41,403 nt of DNA. It comes from Actinophytocola sp. (GTDB taxonomy: Bacteria > Actinomycetota > Actinomycetes > Mycobacteriales > Pseudonocardiaceae). Shown here in pieces: positions 15,936 through 24,132 of this stretch (position 1 is the first letter of the stretch; the number at the start of each line of letters is the position of its first letter). Under the pieces are notes generated by a model. That model had not been told where the DNA came from and searched no databases. It worked only from the letters and a program-made list of their open reading frames with translations. Position numbers and translations under genes: made by a program. The stretch spans positions 1-41,403 of the forward strand of contig NZ_WHTD01000064.1 of the NCBI RefSeq assembly GCF_009379765.1, read 5' to 3'.

Positions 15936-16655
15936 TCACCTTCGTACCGCGGCCAGTGCCAGCTCGAGCGGGTGGTGTGCCCGGCGCTGGGTGCCGTGCG
16001 CGATCTGTTGCCTGCAGGAGACCCCGGTCGCCGCGATGACGGTCTCCGTCGGTTCGGCCCGGACGGCGGGGAAGAGCCGGTCCTCGCCGATCGTCATCGA
16101 CAGGTCGTAGTGCTCCGCATCGAAGCCGAACGAGCCGGCCATCCCGCAGCAGCCGGCGTCCAGCTCCACGACCCGCGCGCCGGGGATCCGTTGGAGCAGC
16201 GCCACCGTAGCGGCCGTGCCGACATCGGCCTTCTGGTGACAGTGGCCGTGGAACAGGATCCGGCGGCCGGCCACCCAGGAGTCCTCGGTCAGCCGGAGGT
16301 CACCGGCGTCGATGGCCGCGGTGACCATCTCCTCGACCTGCCGCACGCGTCCGGCGACGTTGCGGGCGCGGGCGTCGTCCGGGAGCAGCGACAGCGTCTC
16401 GTCCCGCAGGGTCAGCAGGCACGACGGCTCGCAACCCACGATCGGGGAGTCCTCCCCCGCGAGCGAGGACACGAGTGCGGCAGCCTTGCGTCGCGCGTCG
16501 TCCAGCAGTCCCTTGGACAGGCTCGACCGGCCACAGCAGCCGCCCGCGGCGAGCCGGACGCGGTAACCGGCGAGCTCGAGCAGCTCGACCGCGGCCCGGC
16601 CGATCGTCGGCTCGGTGTATGTGGTGAACGAGTCCGCGAGCAACGTGACGGGCAG
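15936..16655 (-). pseudogene. C-terminal CCG (Fe-S oxidoreductase) domain of a GlcD-GlpC-type FAD-linked oxidase, 5' deleted
   Basis: About 240 residues ending at 15936. They begin at LPVTLLADSFTTYTEPTIGR and carry two CCG-type blocks: AAGGCCGRSSLSKGLLD and ELDAGCCGMAGSFG, with GCEPSCLLTLRDE and HGHCHQKADVG between them. This is the last quarter of FAD- and Fe-S-binding oxidases of the D-lactate/glycolate type, which normally run to 900 or more residues. The FAD domain and the 4Fe-4S ferredoxin part are missing, and no start codon is supported. The frame upstream is replaced by an aminotransferase fragment, so this is a deletion product and not a gene. The frame stays open to 17144 only because it reads through the minisatellite. 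Confidence 0.8.
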
Positions 16656-16797
16656 ACCCGGCGCCGGCGGGCGCCGCCAGCAGCCCGCGCGTGAGCGTCG
16701 AGAAATCCGGTCCGCGGTGGTCGATCGTCGGTGCGGAAATCGCTCGCAACACCCGGTCCGGAACATTGGTCGGACCTGGATCCCGGCTCTCCGCGGG
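16656..16797 (-). pseudogene. N-terminal remnant of a class V aminotransferase (alanine/serine-glyoxylate type)
   Basis: On the minus strand, out of frame with the Fe-S remnant, the sequence reads DPGPTNVPDRVLRAISAPTI, then DHRGPDFSTLTRGLLAA. 'PGPTNVP..VLRAM..PTIDHRG.EF' is the N-terminal signature of alanine-glyoxylate / serine-pyruvate aminotransferases (the substrate-binding start of the enzyme). A TGA lies just upstream and there is no start codon. After about 40 residues the match ends exactly where the Fe-S domain begins. Both enzymes act on glyoxylate-related metabolites and are often neighbours, so one deletion between adjacent genes explains the join. Confidence 0.7.
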
Positions 16798-17336
16798 TCA
16801 AGCGACGAGAGCGCTCGCCGTGACGTACTGATCGCGGGTGTACGCGCACCCGCGGGGACCGACCGGACCGCGCGGGCGATCGTGGGCTGACCGAGGCGCC
16901 GTGGGCTCGGGGTGGTGGCCAGGGTCTGTTCACCGGCCGCGCGTCGGGGGACACCACCGGCTTCGGGACCACCTGGGCGGCGACGTGATGGGCGACTTGC
17001 GATGTGAGGGGGCGACCCGGTGACGTGGCGGGGCGACGCGGCGATGTGGCGGGGCGACGCGGCGACGTGGCGGGGCGACACGGCGACGTGGCGGGGCGAC
17101 ACGGCGACGTGTGGGGGCGACACGGCGACGTGGCGGGGCGACACGGCGACGTGTGGGGGCGACGCGGCGACGTGTGGGGCGACACGGCGACGTCACGGGA
17201 CGACACGGCGACGTGTGGGGGCGACACGGCGACGTCACGGGACGACACGGCGGCTTGGTGGGGTGACACGGGGCCGCCCGGCACCGGTTCGCTGGTGGTG
17301 CAGCGGGCCGGCGTCGGGCGGCCGGGTGGGGTGCTC
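16798..17336. other. gene-free interval with a minisatellite
   Basis: Between the aminotransferase remnant and the stop of the ThuA gene no supported gene was found. From about 16994 to 17264 the interval is a 21-bp tandem repeat. The remaining sequence (16798..16993 and 17265..17336) is G/C-rich without clear hairpins or promoter elements. Open frames here exist on both strands only because the repeat has a period divisible by three. Confidence 0.7.
16994..17264. repeat. 21-bp tandem repeat (minisatellite), about 12 to 13 units
   Basis: The unit is close to GACACGGCGACGTGGCGGGG plus C. Variation is concentrated in the TGGCG/TGTGG/TCACG segment, so there are three unit types: TGGCGGGGC, TGTGGGGGC and TCACGGGAC. 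One unit is 20 bp. Units of the later types alternate (types 2 and 3), suggesting duplication of two-unit blocks. It lies in the gene-free gap next to the deletion scar. Confidence 0.9.
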
Positions 17337-20300
17337 TCAGCCGGTGACCGGGCCGAACTCGACCCAGTTCAGGTTGATCAAGCCGGTTGCGGGGCCGCCG
17401 GTGACGGTGGTGAAGACCAGGTACAGCCGGTGTGCGCCGGCGGGCTGGTCTACCGGCACGCTCTGGCTCGCCCAGGAGTTGTTACCGCTTGTGGCCGCCA
17501 GGGTCGCGGTGGCCACGAGCGGCCCGGTCGGGGAGTCCAGCCGCAGTTCCACGCCGGCACGCGGGGTGCCCACGGTGCCGCCCGAGCCACCGGAGTACCG
17601 GAACGTGACGGTGTCCACCCCACCCAGGTTGATCGGGTCGAACGCGACGTGGTCCCCGGGGTCGATGCCGGTGACGTGCAGGCCACCGCCGGTGTCGGAG
17701 GTCGACGTCGTGTCCACGCCCTGCCGTGCCTGCGCGTTCTCCGCCTGCTGCCGCGGCACCTGGATGACGGACTGGCCGATCGTGGTCAGCGCCGGTTGAC
17801 CGCCCCCACCGAGGTCGGTGTAGGAGGCGCTGATCCCGCCGTAGAGGTAGCCACCCGCGTGGTCGCCTCCGTCGGCCGGCGTGGGCAGGGTGCCGGTGCA
17901 GCCGGTGGTGGAGCCCTGCCCGTGCCCGTGACCGTCGTGCCCGAGCACGAACGTGACGGTCACCCGCTCGCAGTCGATCGCGCCGTCCTCCGGGTCGGTG
18001 ACGGTCACGGTGTACGGAACCGTGTCGCCCCAGTCGAAGAACGAGCCCGCCACCGGCGAGGTGACCGTGACGGTCGGCGCGGTGTTGCCGACGGTGATCG
18101 TGCGGGTGAGCACGGCCGTCTTCCCGCTGGAGTCGGTCACCGTGAGCTTGGCGGTGTAGACGCCGTTGGCGGTGTAGGTGAACGTCGGGCTCGGATCGGC
18201 CGAGTCGACGGTGCCGTCGTTGGTGAAGTCCCAGGCGAAGGAGATGGACTCGCCCGGGTCGGGATCGTGCGAGCCGGCGCTGGAGAACTCGACGGCGAGC
18301 GGTGCCGTGCCGGAGGCCGGTGTCGCGTCCATCACCGCGACCGGAGAGCGGGTGCCCTTCACGTACCGGATGACCGCGAGCTGCGCGTCCGGGTTCGGGC
18401 GGAAGAACCCGTCCCCGTACTCCAGCAGGTAGAGACTGCCGTCCGGGCCGAACTCCATGTCCATCGGGTTGTCGAAGACGAACCCGGGCAGGAACTGCTC
18501 GACGCCGACCAGCCCGCCCTTGCCGTCGGTCCGCATCATGAAGATCTTGTCCCGGGTGAACTCGCCGAACACGACCGCGTTGTCGTAGTACTCGGGGAAC
18601 TTCGTGGCCGAGTCGGAGTCCGCGTCGTAGTCGTAGATCGGCCCGCCGTGCGGTCCCACCCCACCGGTGCCGATCACCGGCCAGTTGAAGCCGCACGTCG
18701 TGGGCGGCGTCTGCAGGTACGCGCCGGCACACGGGGTGCGCGCCTCGTACGTGTACCAGAACTGCGGTTGCTGCACCGCCGGCAGCACGGTGCGGCCGGT
18801 GTTGCGGGGCGAGTCGTTGACCGGCGCTCCGCAGTTGAACCTCTCGCCGGAGGTTCGGGTGACGAAGTCGAAGTCGATGTAGGGCAGGCTCGGTGAGACG
18901 CAGTACGGCCAGCCGTAGTTGCCCGCCTTCCTGGTGGCGAACCACCGCCCGGTGCCCTCCGGTCCGCGCTCCGCGTTCGGCACCCGCGAGTCGGGCGAGT
19001 AGTCGCCGACGTATACCATTCCGGAACTGTCCACATCGAACCGGAACGGGTTGCGCAGGCCCATCAGGAAGATCTCCGGCCGGGTCTTGCCGTCGTGGTC
19101 CTGCGCTTCGGGGAAGAGGTTCCCGCCCGGGACGGTGTAGGTCCCGTTGGGCCGGACCTTGATGCGCAGCAGCTTGCCACGCAGGTCGTTGGTGTTGGCC
19201 GCGGAACGCTGCCCGTCGAAGCCGGGTCCCTGGGTCGGCGACTCGTTGATCGGGGCGAATCCGTCGGACCCGCCGGCGTTGGTGTCGTCGCCGGTGATCA
19301 GGTAGAGGTGCCCCTTGCCGTCGAACTTCACCTCGCCCGCGACGTGGCAGCAGATGCCGCGGTCCACGTTCACCCGCATGATCTGCTGTTCCGTGCTCAT
19401 GTCCAGGTGTGGCGTGGGCGTCTCGACCAGCTTGACCCGGGAGAGCTGGTTGTAGCCCTTGAAGGCGTCCCACGCGGTCGGGTCGGTACTGGTGGCCGGT
19501 GCGTTACCTTCGTTGACGCCCGGGGTGGCCGGGTCGTCCACCGGCGTGTCCAGCGGTGGGGCGTAGTAGATGTAAACCCACCTGTTGGTCGCGAAGTCGT
19601 GGTCGATCGCGACCGACTGCAGGCCGTCCTCGTCGTGGGAGTAGACCGGGATGGTGGTGATCACCGGGCTGGCGCCGGTCGCCGGGTCGTAGCGGCGGAC
19701 CTCACCGCCGCGGGTGTTGTGCAGCACCCGGCCGTCGGGCAGCACCGCGAGCGTCATCGGCTCGCCCGGCTCGTCGTTGAGCGTTGCCTTCTCGTAGTTG
19801 CCGAGCACGGTCGCGCCGCAGTCGCCCTCGACGACGCCCGCGGCCCACTCGATGCCGCCGAGCAGGTGCCGTTGGACGGCCTTGGCGCGGTAGGACTCGA
19901 TGGAGTGACCGAGCCCGGTGTACCAGGACCGGCCGCCGAGATGGTCCTGGCACCAGGCGATCGGGTGGTCGAAGCCCATCGTGCCGCCGCTGAAGGACTG
20001 TTCGTCGACGGTGGCCAGCACGTGCTCGGAGCCGCGCACGTTGGCCGCGAAGTTGTACCACTCCTCGGTGAGCGTCACGGTCCGCGGCACCGTCTCGGTC
20101 GACGGATGAGCGCGGTCGGCCACCTGTACGTTGCCCCGGCTCACCGCGCTGGCGCCGGTCACCCGGGTGCCCACCAGGTCCTGGTAGAAGGCCCAGTCCG
20201 GCTCGGTCTCCGCGGCCGCGTGCACGCCGGCATAGCCGCCGCCGGCCCGGATGTAGCCCTCGAAGGCGCTCTCCTGGGCGGCGTTGAGCACGTCGCCGGT

Positions 20301-20657
20301 GGTGTTGAGGAACACCACCGCGCGGAACAGGGCCAGGTTGTCCGGGGTGAACGCGGCGGCGTCCTGGGTCACCGTGACCCGGAACCGGTTGTCGCGGGCC
20401 AGGTCGCGGATGGTCTCCACACCGTCCCGGATGGACGGTCTCCGCTCGCCGGCCGTCTTCGTGAACACCAGTACCCGGAAGCTGGCCGGCCGCCGGACAT
20501 CGGACCGTAAGGCGGCCGCCCCGTTCTCCTGGACGGACAGGTCGCGGTCGTCGGGGGCGGCCGCGACGGCAGCGGTGTTGCCGAACTGGGTGAGTGAGGT
20601 GGCAAGGGCAAGGCTCGCGGCGCCGGCCAACAGCCGTCGCCGTACTGAGCGTGCCAT
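17337..20657 (-). CDS. secreted multidomain protein: ThuA-like, glucose/sorbosone dehydrogenase propeller, PKD and CBM6-like domains
   Basis: 1106 residues from ATG 20657 with GGAG about nine bases upstream. A signal peptide (RSVRRRLLAGAASLALATSL to AVAAA, residues 3 to 34) is followed by a ThuA-like domain (about 60 to 275, with GGGYAGVHAAAE and WCQDHLGGRSWYTGLGHS), then a soluble glucose/sorbosone dehydrogenase beta-propeller (about 285 to 735, with VAIDHDFATNRWVYIYYAPP and GLRNPFRFDVD). Next come a PKD domain (about 745 to 835, FAWDFTNDGTVDS) and a C-terminal carbohydrate-binding module of CBM6 type (about 975 to 1105). It probably oxidises or binds sugars outside the cell. PQQ use is usual for the propeller family but is not proven. 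It lies 35 bases after a TIM-barrel epimerase gene, in one operon. Confidence 0.92.
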   Translation of the reverse strand: MARSVRRRLLAGAASLALATSLTQFGNTAAVAAAPDDRDLSVQENGAAALRSDVRRPASFRVLVFTKTAGERRPSIRDGVETIRDLARDNRFRVTVTQDAAAFTPDNLALFRAVVFLNTTGDVLNAAQESAFEGYIRAGGGYAGVHAAAETEPDWAFYQDLVGTRVTGASAVSRGNVQVADRAHPSTETVPRTVTLTEEWYNFAANVRGSEHVLATVDEQSFSGGTMGFDHPIAWCQDHLGGRSWYTGLGHSIESYRAKAVQRHLLGGIEWAAGVVEGDCGATVLGNYEKATLNDEPGEPMTLAVLPDGRVLHNTRGGEVRRYDPATGASPVITTIPVYSHDEDGLQSVAIDHDFATNRWVYIYYAPPLDTPVDDPATPGVNEGNAPATSTDPTAWDAFKGYNQLSRVKLVETPTPHLDMSTEQQIMRVNVDRGICCHVAGEVKFDGKGHLYLITGDDTNAGGSDGFAPINESPTQGPGFDGQRSAANTNDLRGKLLRIKVRPNGTYTVPGGNLFPEAQDHDGKTRPEIFLMGLRNPFRFDVDSSGMVYVGDYSPDSRVPNAERGPEGTGRWFATRKAGNYGWPYCVSPSLPYIDFDFVTRTSGERFNCGAPVNDSPRNTGRTVLPAVQQPQFWYTYEARTPCAGAYLQTPPTTCGFNWPVIGTGGVGPHGGPIYDYDADSDSATKFPEYYDNAVVFGEFTRDKIFMMRTDGKGGLVGVEQFLPGFVFDNPMDMEFGPDGSLYLLEYGDGFFRPNPDAQLAVIRYVKGTRSPVAVMDATPASGTAPLAVEFSSAGSHDPDPGESISFAWDFTNDGTVDSADPSPTFTYTANGVYTAKLTVTDSSGKTAVLTRTITVGNTAPTVTVTSPVAGSFFDWGDTVPYTVTVTDPEDGAIDCERVTVTFVLGHDGHGHGQGSTTGCTGTLPTPADGGDHAGGYLYGGISASYTDLGGGGQPALTTIGQSVIQVPRQQAENAQARQGVDTTSTSDTGGGLHVTGIDPGDHVAFDPINLGGVDTVTFRYSGGSGGTVGTPRAGVELRLDSPTGPLVATATLAATSGNNSWASQSVPVDQPAGAHRLYLVFTTVTGGPATGLINLNWVEFGPVTG

Positions 20658-20692
20658 GGTTGCTCCAAGGGCTCAGCGGTGCGGTCGGACGG

Positions 20693-21826
20693 TCAGCTGC
20701 GGTAGATGGTCAGCTCGGACATGTTGGTGTAGCTCACCGCGGCGAAGTCCAGTGACTGCCCGGGGATCGCGGCGCCGCCGGGGGCGTTGTCCTGCTCCCA
20801 GTTGGCGTGGTGGAAGCTCTGCTCGCCGATGGTCTGGAAGAACTGCTGGAAGTTGATGTCGCCGGTGCCGAGCGGGACCATGTCGTGCCCGTTCGGCACG
20901 GCGGGGTTCTTGTCGCCGTCCTTGGCGTGGAACAGCGGGAACCGGGTGGTCCGTGGCGCGACGGTGAGGATGGGGTCGAACAGGTCGGTCTGCTCCCGGC
21001 CGCGCTTGTCGATGTAGGTGTGGTGCTTGAACCGGGCGACATAGGCCCAGAACACGTCCATCTCGAAGAACACGTAGCGCGGGTCGGCCTTGTCGAAGAA
21101 GTACTCCAGCCTGCGCACGCCGGACGAGCGGGTCGGCCGGCCGTTCGCGTCCGGCGGGCCGACATCCAGCAGGAAGCTGTAGGCGGCGTCGTGGTTGTGG
21201 GTGTACAGCCGCAGGCCACGCGCCCTGGCGCGGCGGCCGAGCTCGTTCCAGGTGTCGGCGGCCGCGTCCCAGTCCGACCGGTAGCTGCTGCCCGACGGGT
21301 CGCCGCCGGTGCCGATGTTCCTCATCCCCAGCTCTTCGGCGATGTCCATCTGCTGTTCGAACGTGTCCGGGTTGATCTGGGTGTGGGTGCCGTTCGCGAC
21401 CAGCCCGTTGTCGTCCAGGATCCTGCGGATCTCCCGCGGGGTGATCTGCCGGCCCAGGATCTCCGTACTTTGGTTGTAACCGGCGAACTCCACCTCCTTG
21501 TACCCGATCTCCGCGAGCCGGGCGAGCACCCGCTCGAACCCGTAGGGCACCCCACTGGCATCCGGCGCCGCGCTGATCCGGTCCCGGACGCTGAACAGGA
21601 TGATGCCCCGGTTCCGGGACGGGACCAGCGGCTCCACCCGCAACCGGTCACCGTGGCCGCCGCCGGTCGAGGCGAGTGCGGGGGTCGCGGTGGCCAGTAC
21701 CGGCAGGCCGGCCGCGCCGAGCAGGGCGGCGGCACCGGCCGAAGCGGTGAACACGTCGCGACGGGTGAGCCGGGCCGGAGTCGTCTCGGGCGAGTCGGCG
21801 CGTTCGCGTCTGTGGTTGTCGTCCAT
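20693..21826 (-). CDS. twin-arginine exported sugar-phosphate isomerase/epimerase-like TIM barrel
   Basis: 377 residues from ATG 21826 (an upstream ATG at 21850 is possible). A TAT signal is visible: ARLTRRDVFTASAGAAALLG, followed by a hydrophobic segment ending PALAS. The mature part is a xylose-isomerase-like TIM barrel (AP endonuclease 2 superfamily): ILFSVRDRISAAP, VLARLAEIGYKEVEFAGYNQ, LRLYTHNHDAAY, YVFFEMDVFWAY, FPLFHAKDGD. The Glu/Asp/His positions at the strand ends fit a metal site. It is first in a two-gene operon with the ThuA/sorbosone dehydrogenase protein, which is a common association in secreted sugar-processing loci. Substrate unknown. Confidence 0.88.
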   Translation of the reverse strand: MDDNHRRERADSPETTPARLTRRDVFTASAGAAALLGAAGLPVLATATPALASTGGGHGDRLRVEPLVPSRNRGIILFSVRDRISAAPDASGVPYGFERVLARLAEIGYKEVEFAGYNQSTEILGRQITPREIRRILDDNGLVANGTHTQINPDTFEQQMDIAEELGMRNIGTGGDPSGSSYRSDWDAAADTWNELGRRARARGLRLYTHNHDAAYSFLLDVGPPDANGRPTRSSGVRRLEYFFDKADPRYVFFEMDVFWAYVARFKHHTYIDKRGREQTDLFDPILTVAPRTTRFPLFHAKDGDKNPAVPNGHDMVPLGTGDINFQQFFQTIGEQSFHHANWEQDNAPGGAAIPGQSLDFAAVSYTNMSELTIYRS

Positions 21827-22495
21827 GAGGGGGTCGCCACCTTTCTGCATGCGGCTCGCGCCGCGAAGAAACCCCAGCCCGTGGGGCTGGTTCGGGTGGG
21901 GTGTGCCGCGTGGTGTGCCGCGGTCGAGTGACACGGGAACGACCGACGTTCCGCCGTCTCCGGAAGCGGCCGAACGACGCTGGCTATTGGTAACGGGAAA
22001 GGAAAACTTCCGTCAGGAGTATGCCACGCTTTCTCCGGTTTGGAGCACACTTTTGTCGATCAACAACGAAACTTCTGCAGGGGCAAGGCGACGAAGTCGG
22101 CTCACAGAGGGTCAATTCCGTGCTGATACCGGTGAACCGTGTGCTGTTCACATTCCTGGATCCCGGTCCGGCCGGCTGCGGCCGGTGCAGGGTCGCGGCG
22201 GCGAGGACGAACCCCAGCAGGTCCGCGCCGAGGCCGAGAGGTACCCGAGGACCATTCGACAAGTGTGTCAGCGGCGGCCACGAGCGGTGTTGGACTGGCT
22301 CGCTCCACACACCGGCGGCCCACTCACGAGACATCAGCCCTGGTGACCCTGAGCTACGCATTCCCCGATACGGCGGTGCTCGGAGCCCGTTCGCCTGTCC
22401 CGCCATGAATTGGTGCATCCTCCGTCGGAGCGCGTAGTGTGTCGAGTACAGATGCCCGGGACCCCGGTTTGACTCCAGCCGACCGAGGGGGTCCG
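21827..22495. other. 669-bp divergent intergenic region
   Basis: It separates the minus-strand sugar operon from the plus-strand desaturase/GAF-ANTAR operon and must hold both promoters. It is less G/C-rich around 21985..22085. A GGAAAACTTCC near-palindrome lies at about 22002 and an inverted GTGAAC pair at 22132..22151. Open frames in the interval lack ribosome sites and family resemblance. No RNA gene was recognised. Confidence 0.6.
22132..22151. promoter_or_regulatory. inverted repeat GTGAAC-N8-GTTCAC
   Basis: Perfect 6-bp arms with an 8-bp spacer in the divergent gap. The half-site equals that of the TetR operator-like sites at 27471, but there the spacer is 3 bp, so the same protein is unlikely to bind both in the same way. 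Possible operator; low confidence. Confidence 0.3.
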
Positions 22496-22714
22496 ATGGC
22501 ATATCCTGAGCCGATCGCGAATACCGAACCGGTCACGGGGATCGCGAAGCCGCACCGAAGTGCGGTCATGGCCATTCTGCGTTCTGTCCAGCAGGGCTTG
22601 TTCACCGCTGCCGAGGCCGAGCTGATGATCGGCCGGATCCGCGCGCACGTGCCCACCACGGGCGGGTACGCATCGGGCGTCCTCCCGATCAGTCCAGATC
22701 GGACAGTCTCGTGA
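22496..22714 (+). CDS. mini-protein (72 aa) leading the desaturase operon
   Basis: ATG 22496 with GAGGGGG six bases upstream. It ends in a GTGA overlap with the desaturase start. The middle is a helical segment (HRSAVMAILRSVQQGLFTAA, then EAELMIGRIRAHV) that looks like a two-helix bundle, flanked by flexible ends. Function not recognised. Translational coupling to the desaturase suggests a partner or a regulator of that enzyme. Confidence 0.6.
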   Translation: MAYPEPIANTEPVTGIAKPHRSAVMAILRSVQQGLFTAAEAELMIGRIRAHVPTTGGYASGVLPISPDRTVS

Positions 22715-23709
22715 CCACGTCTACGGCGGTTCGTCCTCCACCAAGCCCGGTACCCGGTCCGAAGCCGATGGTCATTCCCGGCCGCTCGGTGGGTGAGCAG
22801 ATCCTGGTGAAGGCCTTCGTTCTCATTCCGTTCGCCGCGCTCGTCGCGGCGGTTCCGATCGCTTGGGGATGGGGGCTCGGCTGGACCGACATCGCCCTGG
22901 CCGCCGCCTTCTACGTGGTGTCCTGTCTCGGGGTGACGGTCGGCTATCACCGGCACTTCACGCATCGCGCGTTCAAGGCCAAGCGCGGTCTGCGCATCGC
23001 GTTGGCCGTCGCCGGCGGCCTGGCCGCGCAAGGCCCGGTGATCGGGTGGGTCGCCGACCATCGGCGACACCACGCCTTCTCCGATCGCGAGGGTGACCCG
23101 CATTCGCCCTGGCTGTTCGGCACCGGACCGGTGGCGCTGGCCAAGGGGTTCTGGCACGCCCACATGGGTTGGTTGTTCGAACGGGTCAGCACCAACACCG
23201 AGCGGTTCGCCCCGGACCTGCTGGCCGACCGGGACATGCGGATCGTCGACCGGCTGTTCCCTCTCTGGGTCGTGCTGAGCGTCGGGGTTCCCACCGCGTT
23301 GGGCGGGTTGCTCACCTGGTCCTGGTGGGGTGCGCTGACGGCGTTCTTCTGGGCCGGCCTGGTGCGGGTGTCGTTCCTGCACCACGTGACCTGGTCCATC
23401 AACTCGATCTGCCACATGATCGGCGACCGGCCGTTCGCCTCTCGGGACAAGGCCGCCAACTTCTGGCCGCTGGCGATCCTGTCCATGGGGGAGTCCTGGC
23501 ACAACTCCCACCACGCCGACCCCACCTGCGCCCGGCACGGTGTGCTGCGCGGCCAGGTCGACATCTCCGCCAGGACGATCTGGATCTTCCAGAGGCTCGG
23601 TTGGATCTCCGACGTGCACTGGGCCAACCCCGCGCGGCTGGCCCGCGCCGCCGCCTCGGCGGACAGGACGGGGCACAAGGATGCCCCGACCGAGGAGACG
23701 ACCCCGTGA
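22711..23709 (+). CDS. acyl-CoA (delta-9-type) fatty acid desaturase
   Basis: 332 residues from GTG 22711 (4-base overlap with the preceding stop). The three His boxes of membrane desaturases are present: HRHFTH, HRRHH and HNSHH, which bind the di-iron centre. Four hydrophobic segments (for example LVKAFVLIPFAALVAAVPIA and VVLSVGVPTALGGLLTW) fit a membrane enzyme. It should insert a cis double bond into acyl chains, usually at position 9, to adjust membrane fluidity. The distance to the STAS gene is a GTGA overlap, so lipid desaturation and a sigma-factor/STAS type signal protein are made together. Confidence 0.93.
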   Translation: MTTSTAVRPPPSPVPGPKPMVIPGRSVGEQILVKAFVLIPFAALVAAVPIAWGWGLGWTDIALAAAFYVVSCLGVTVGYHRHFTHRAFKAKRGLRIALAVAGGLAAQGPVIGWVADHRRHHAFSDREGDPHSPWLFGTGPVALAKGFWHAHMGWLFERVSTNTERFAPDLLADRDMRIVDRLFPLWVVLSVGVPTALGGLLTWSWWGALTAFFWAGLVRVSFLHHVTWSINSICHMIGDRPFASRDKAANFWPLAILSMGESWHNSHHADPTCARHGVLRGQVDISARTIWIFQRLGWISDVHWANPARLARAAASADRTGHKDAPTEETTP

Positions 23710-24131
23710 CCGCCGCCCTCCCGTCCACAGCGTCGGATGATCCCCTATCTGCGGCCACCTCCCCGCGGGACGACCTCCTGACGGTCACCACCCGAAGGGT
23801 CTCGCCCGACACGGTCGTGCTCGAGGTGCGCGGCGACCTGGACATGTCCACCAGCCCGACCTTGCAGAACGTTCTCCTCTCGCACCTGCACGACGCCGCC
23901 TCGCAGGTGACCGTCGACCTGACCGGGGTGAGTTTCCTCAGTGCCGCCGGACTCACCGTGCTGGTGAACGCCAAGCAGGCGGCGGTTGCGGCGGGGAGGA
24001 GCCTGTGTGTGGTCGCGTGCGCTCGCGTGGTGCTGTTGCCACTGACGATCACCGGCCTGGACGGCGTGTTCGACATCTACCCCGAGCTCGCCGACGCGCC
24101 GCTCGGCCCGGTTAGCGGACCGGACGGATAG
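23706..24131 (+). CDS. STAS-domain protein, anti-sigma-factor-antagonist type
   Basis: 141 residues from GTG 23706, overlapping the desaturase stop by four bases. The STAS fold is clear: VVLEVRGDLDMSTSPTLQNV, then TVDLTGVSFLSAAGLTVLVN with the phosphorylatable Ser (FLSAAGL) of the SpoIIAA/RsbV type. An ~30-residue flexible N-terminus precedes it. Such proteins bind anti-sigma kinases and are switched by phosphorylation. No partner kinase lies within the window, so its partner is elsewhere or the following GAF proteins are involved. Confidence 0.9.
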   Translation: MTAALPSTASDDPLSAATSPRDDLLTVTTRRVSPDTVVLEVRGDLDMSTSPTLQNVLLSHLHDAASQVTVDLTGVSFLSAAGLTVLVNAKQAAVAAGRSLCVVACARVVLLPLTITGLDGVFDIYPELADAPLGPVSGPDG

Positions 24132-24132
24132 C

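Noticed and set aside
16994..17264. Tandem array considered as a CRISPR
   Set aside because: Units are contiguous 21-mers without spacers, and no cas genes are present.
17004..17282. Open frames through the 21-bp repeat (WRGDTA-, VSPRHVA-type peptides)
   Set aside because: They exist only because the period is divisible by three. No ribosome site, no supported start and no family resemblance.
22021..22437. Plus-strand open frame in the divergent gap
   Set aside because: No start signal and no motif. It covers the region where promoters are needed.
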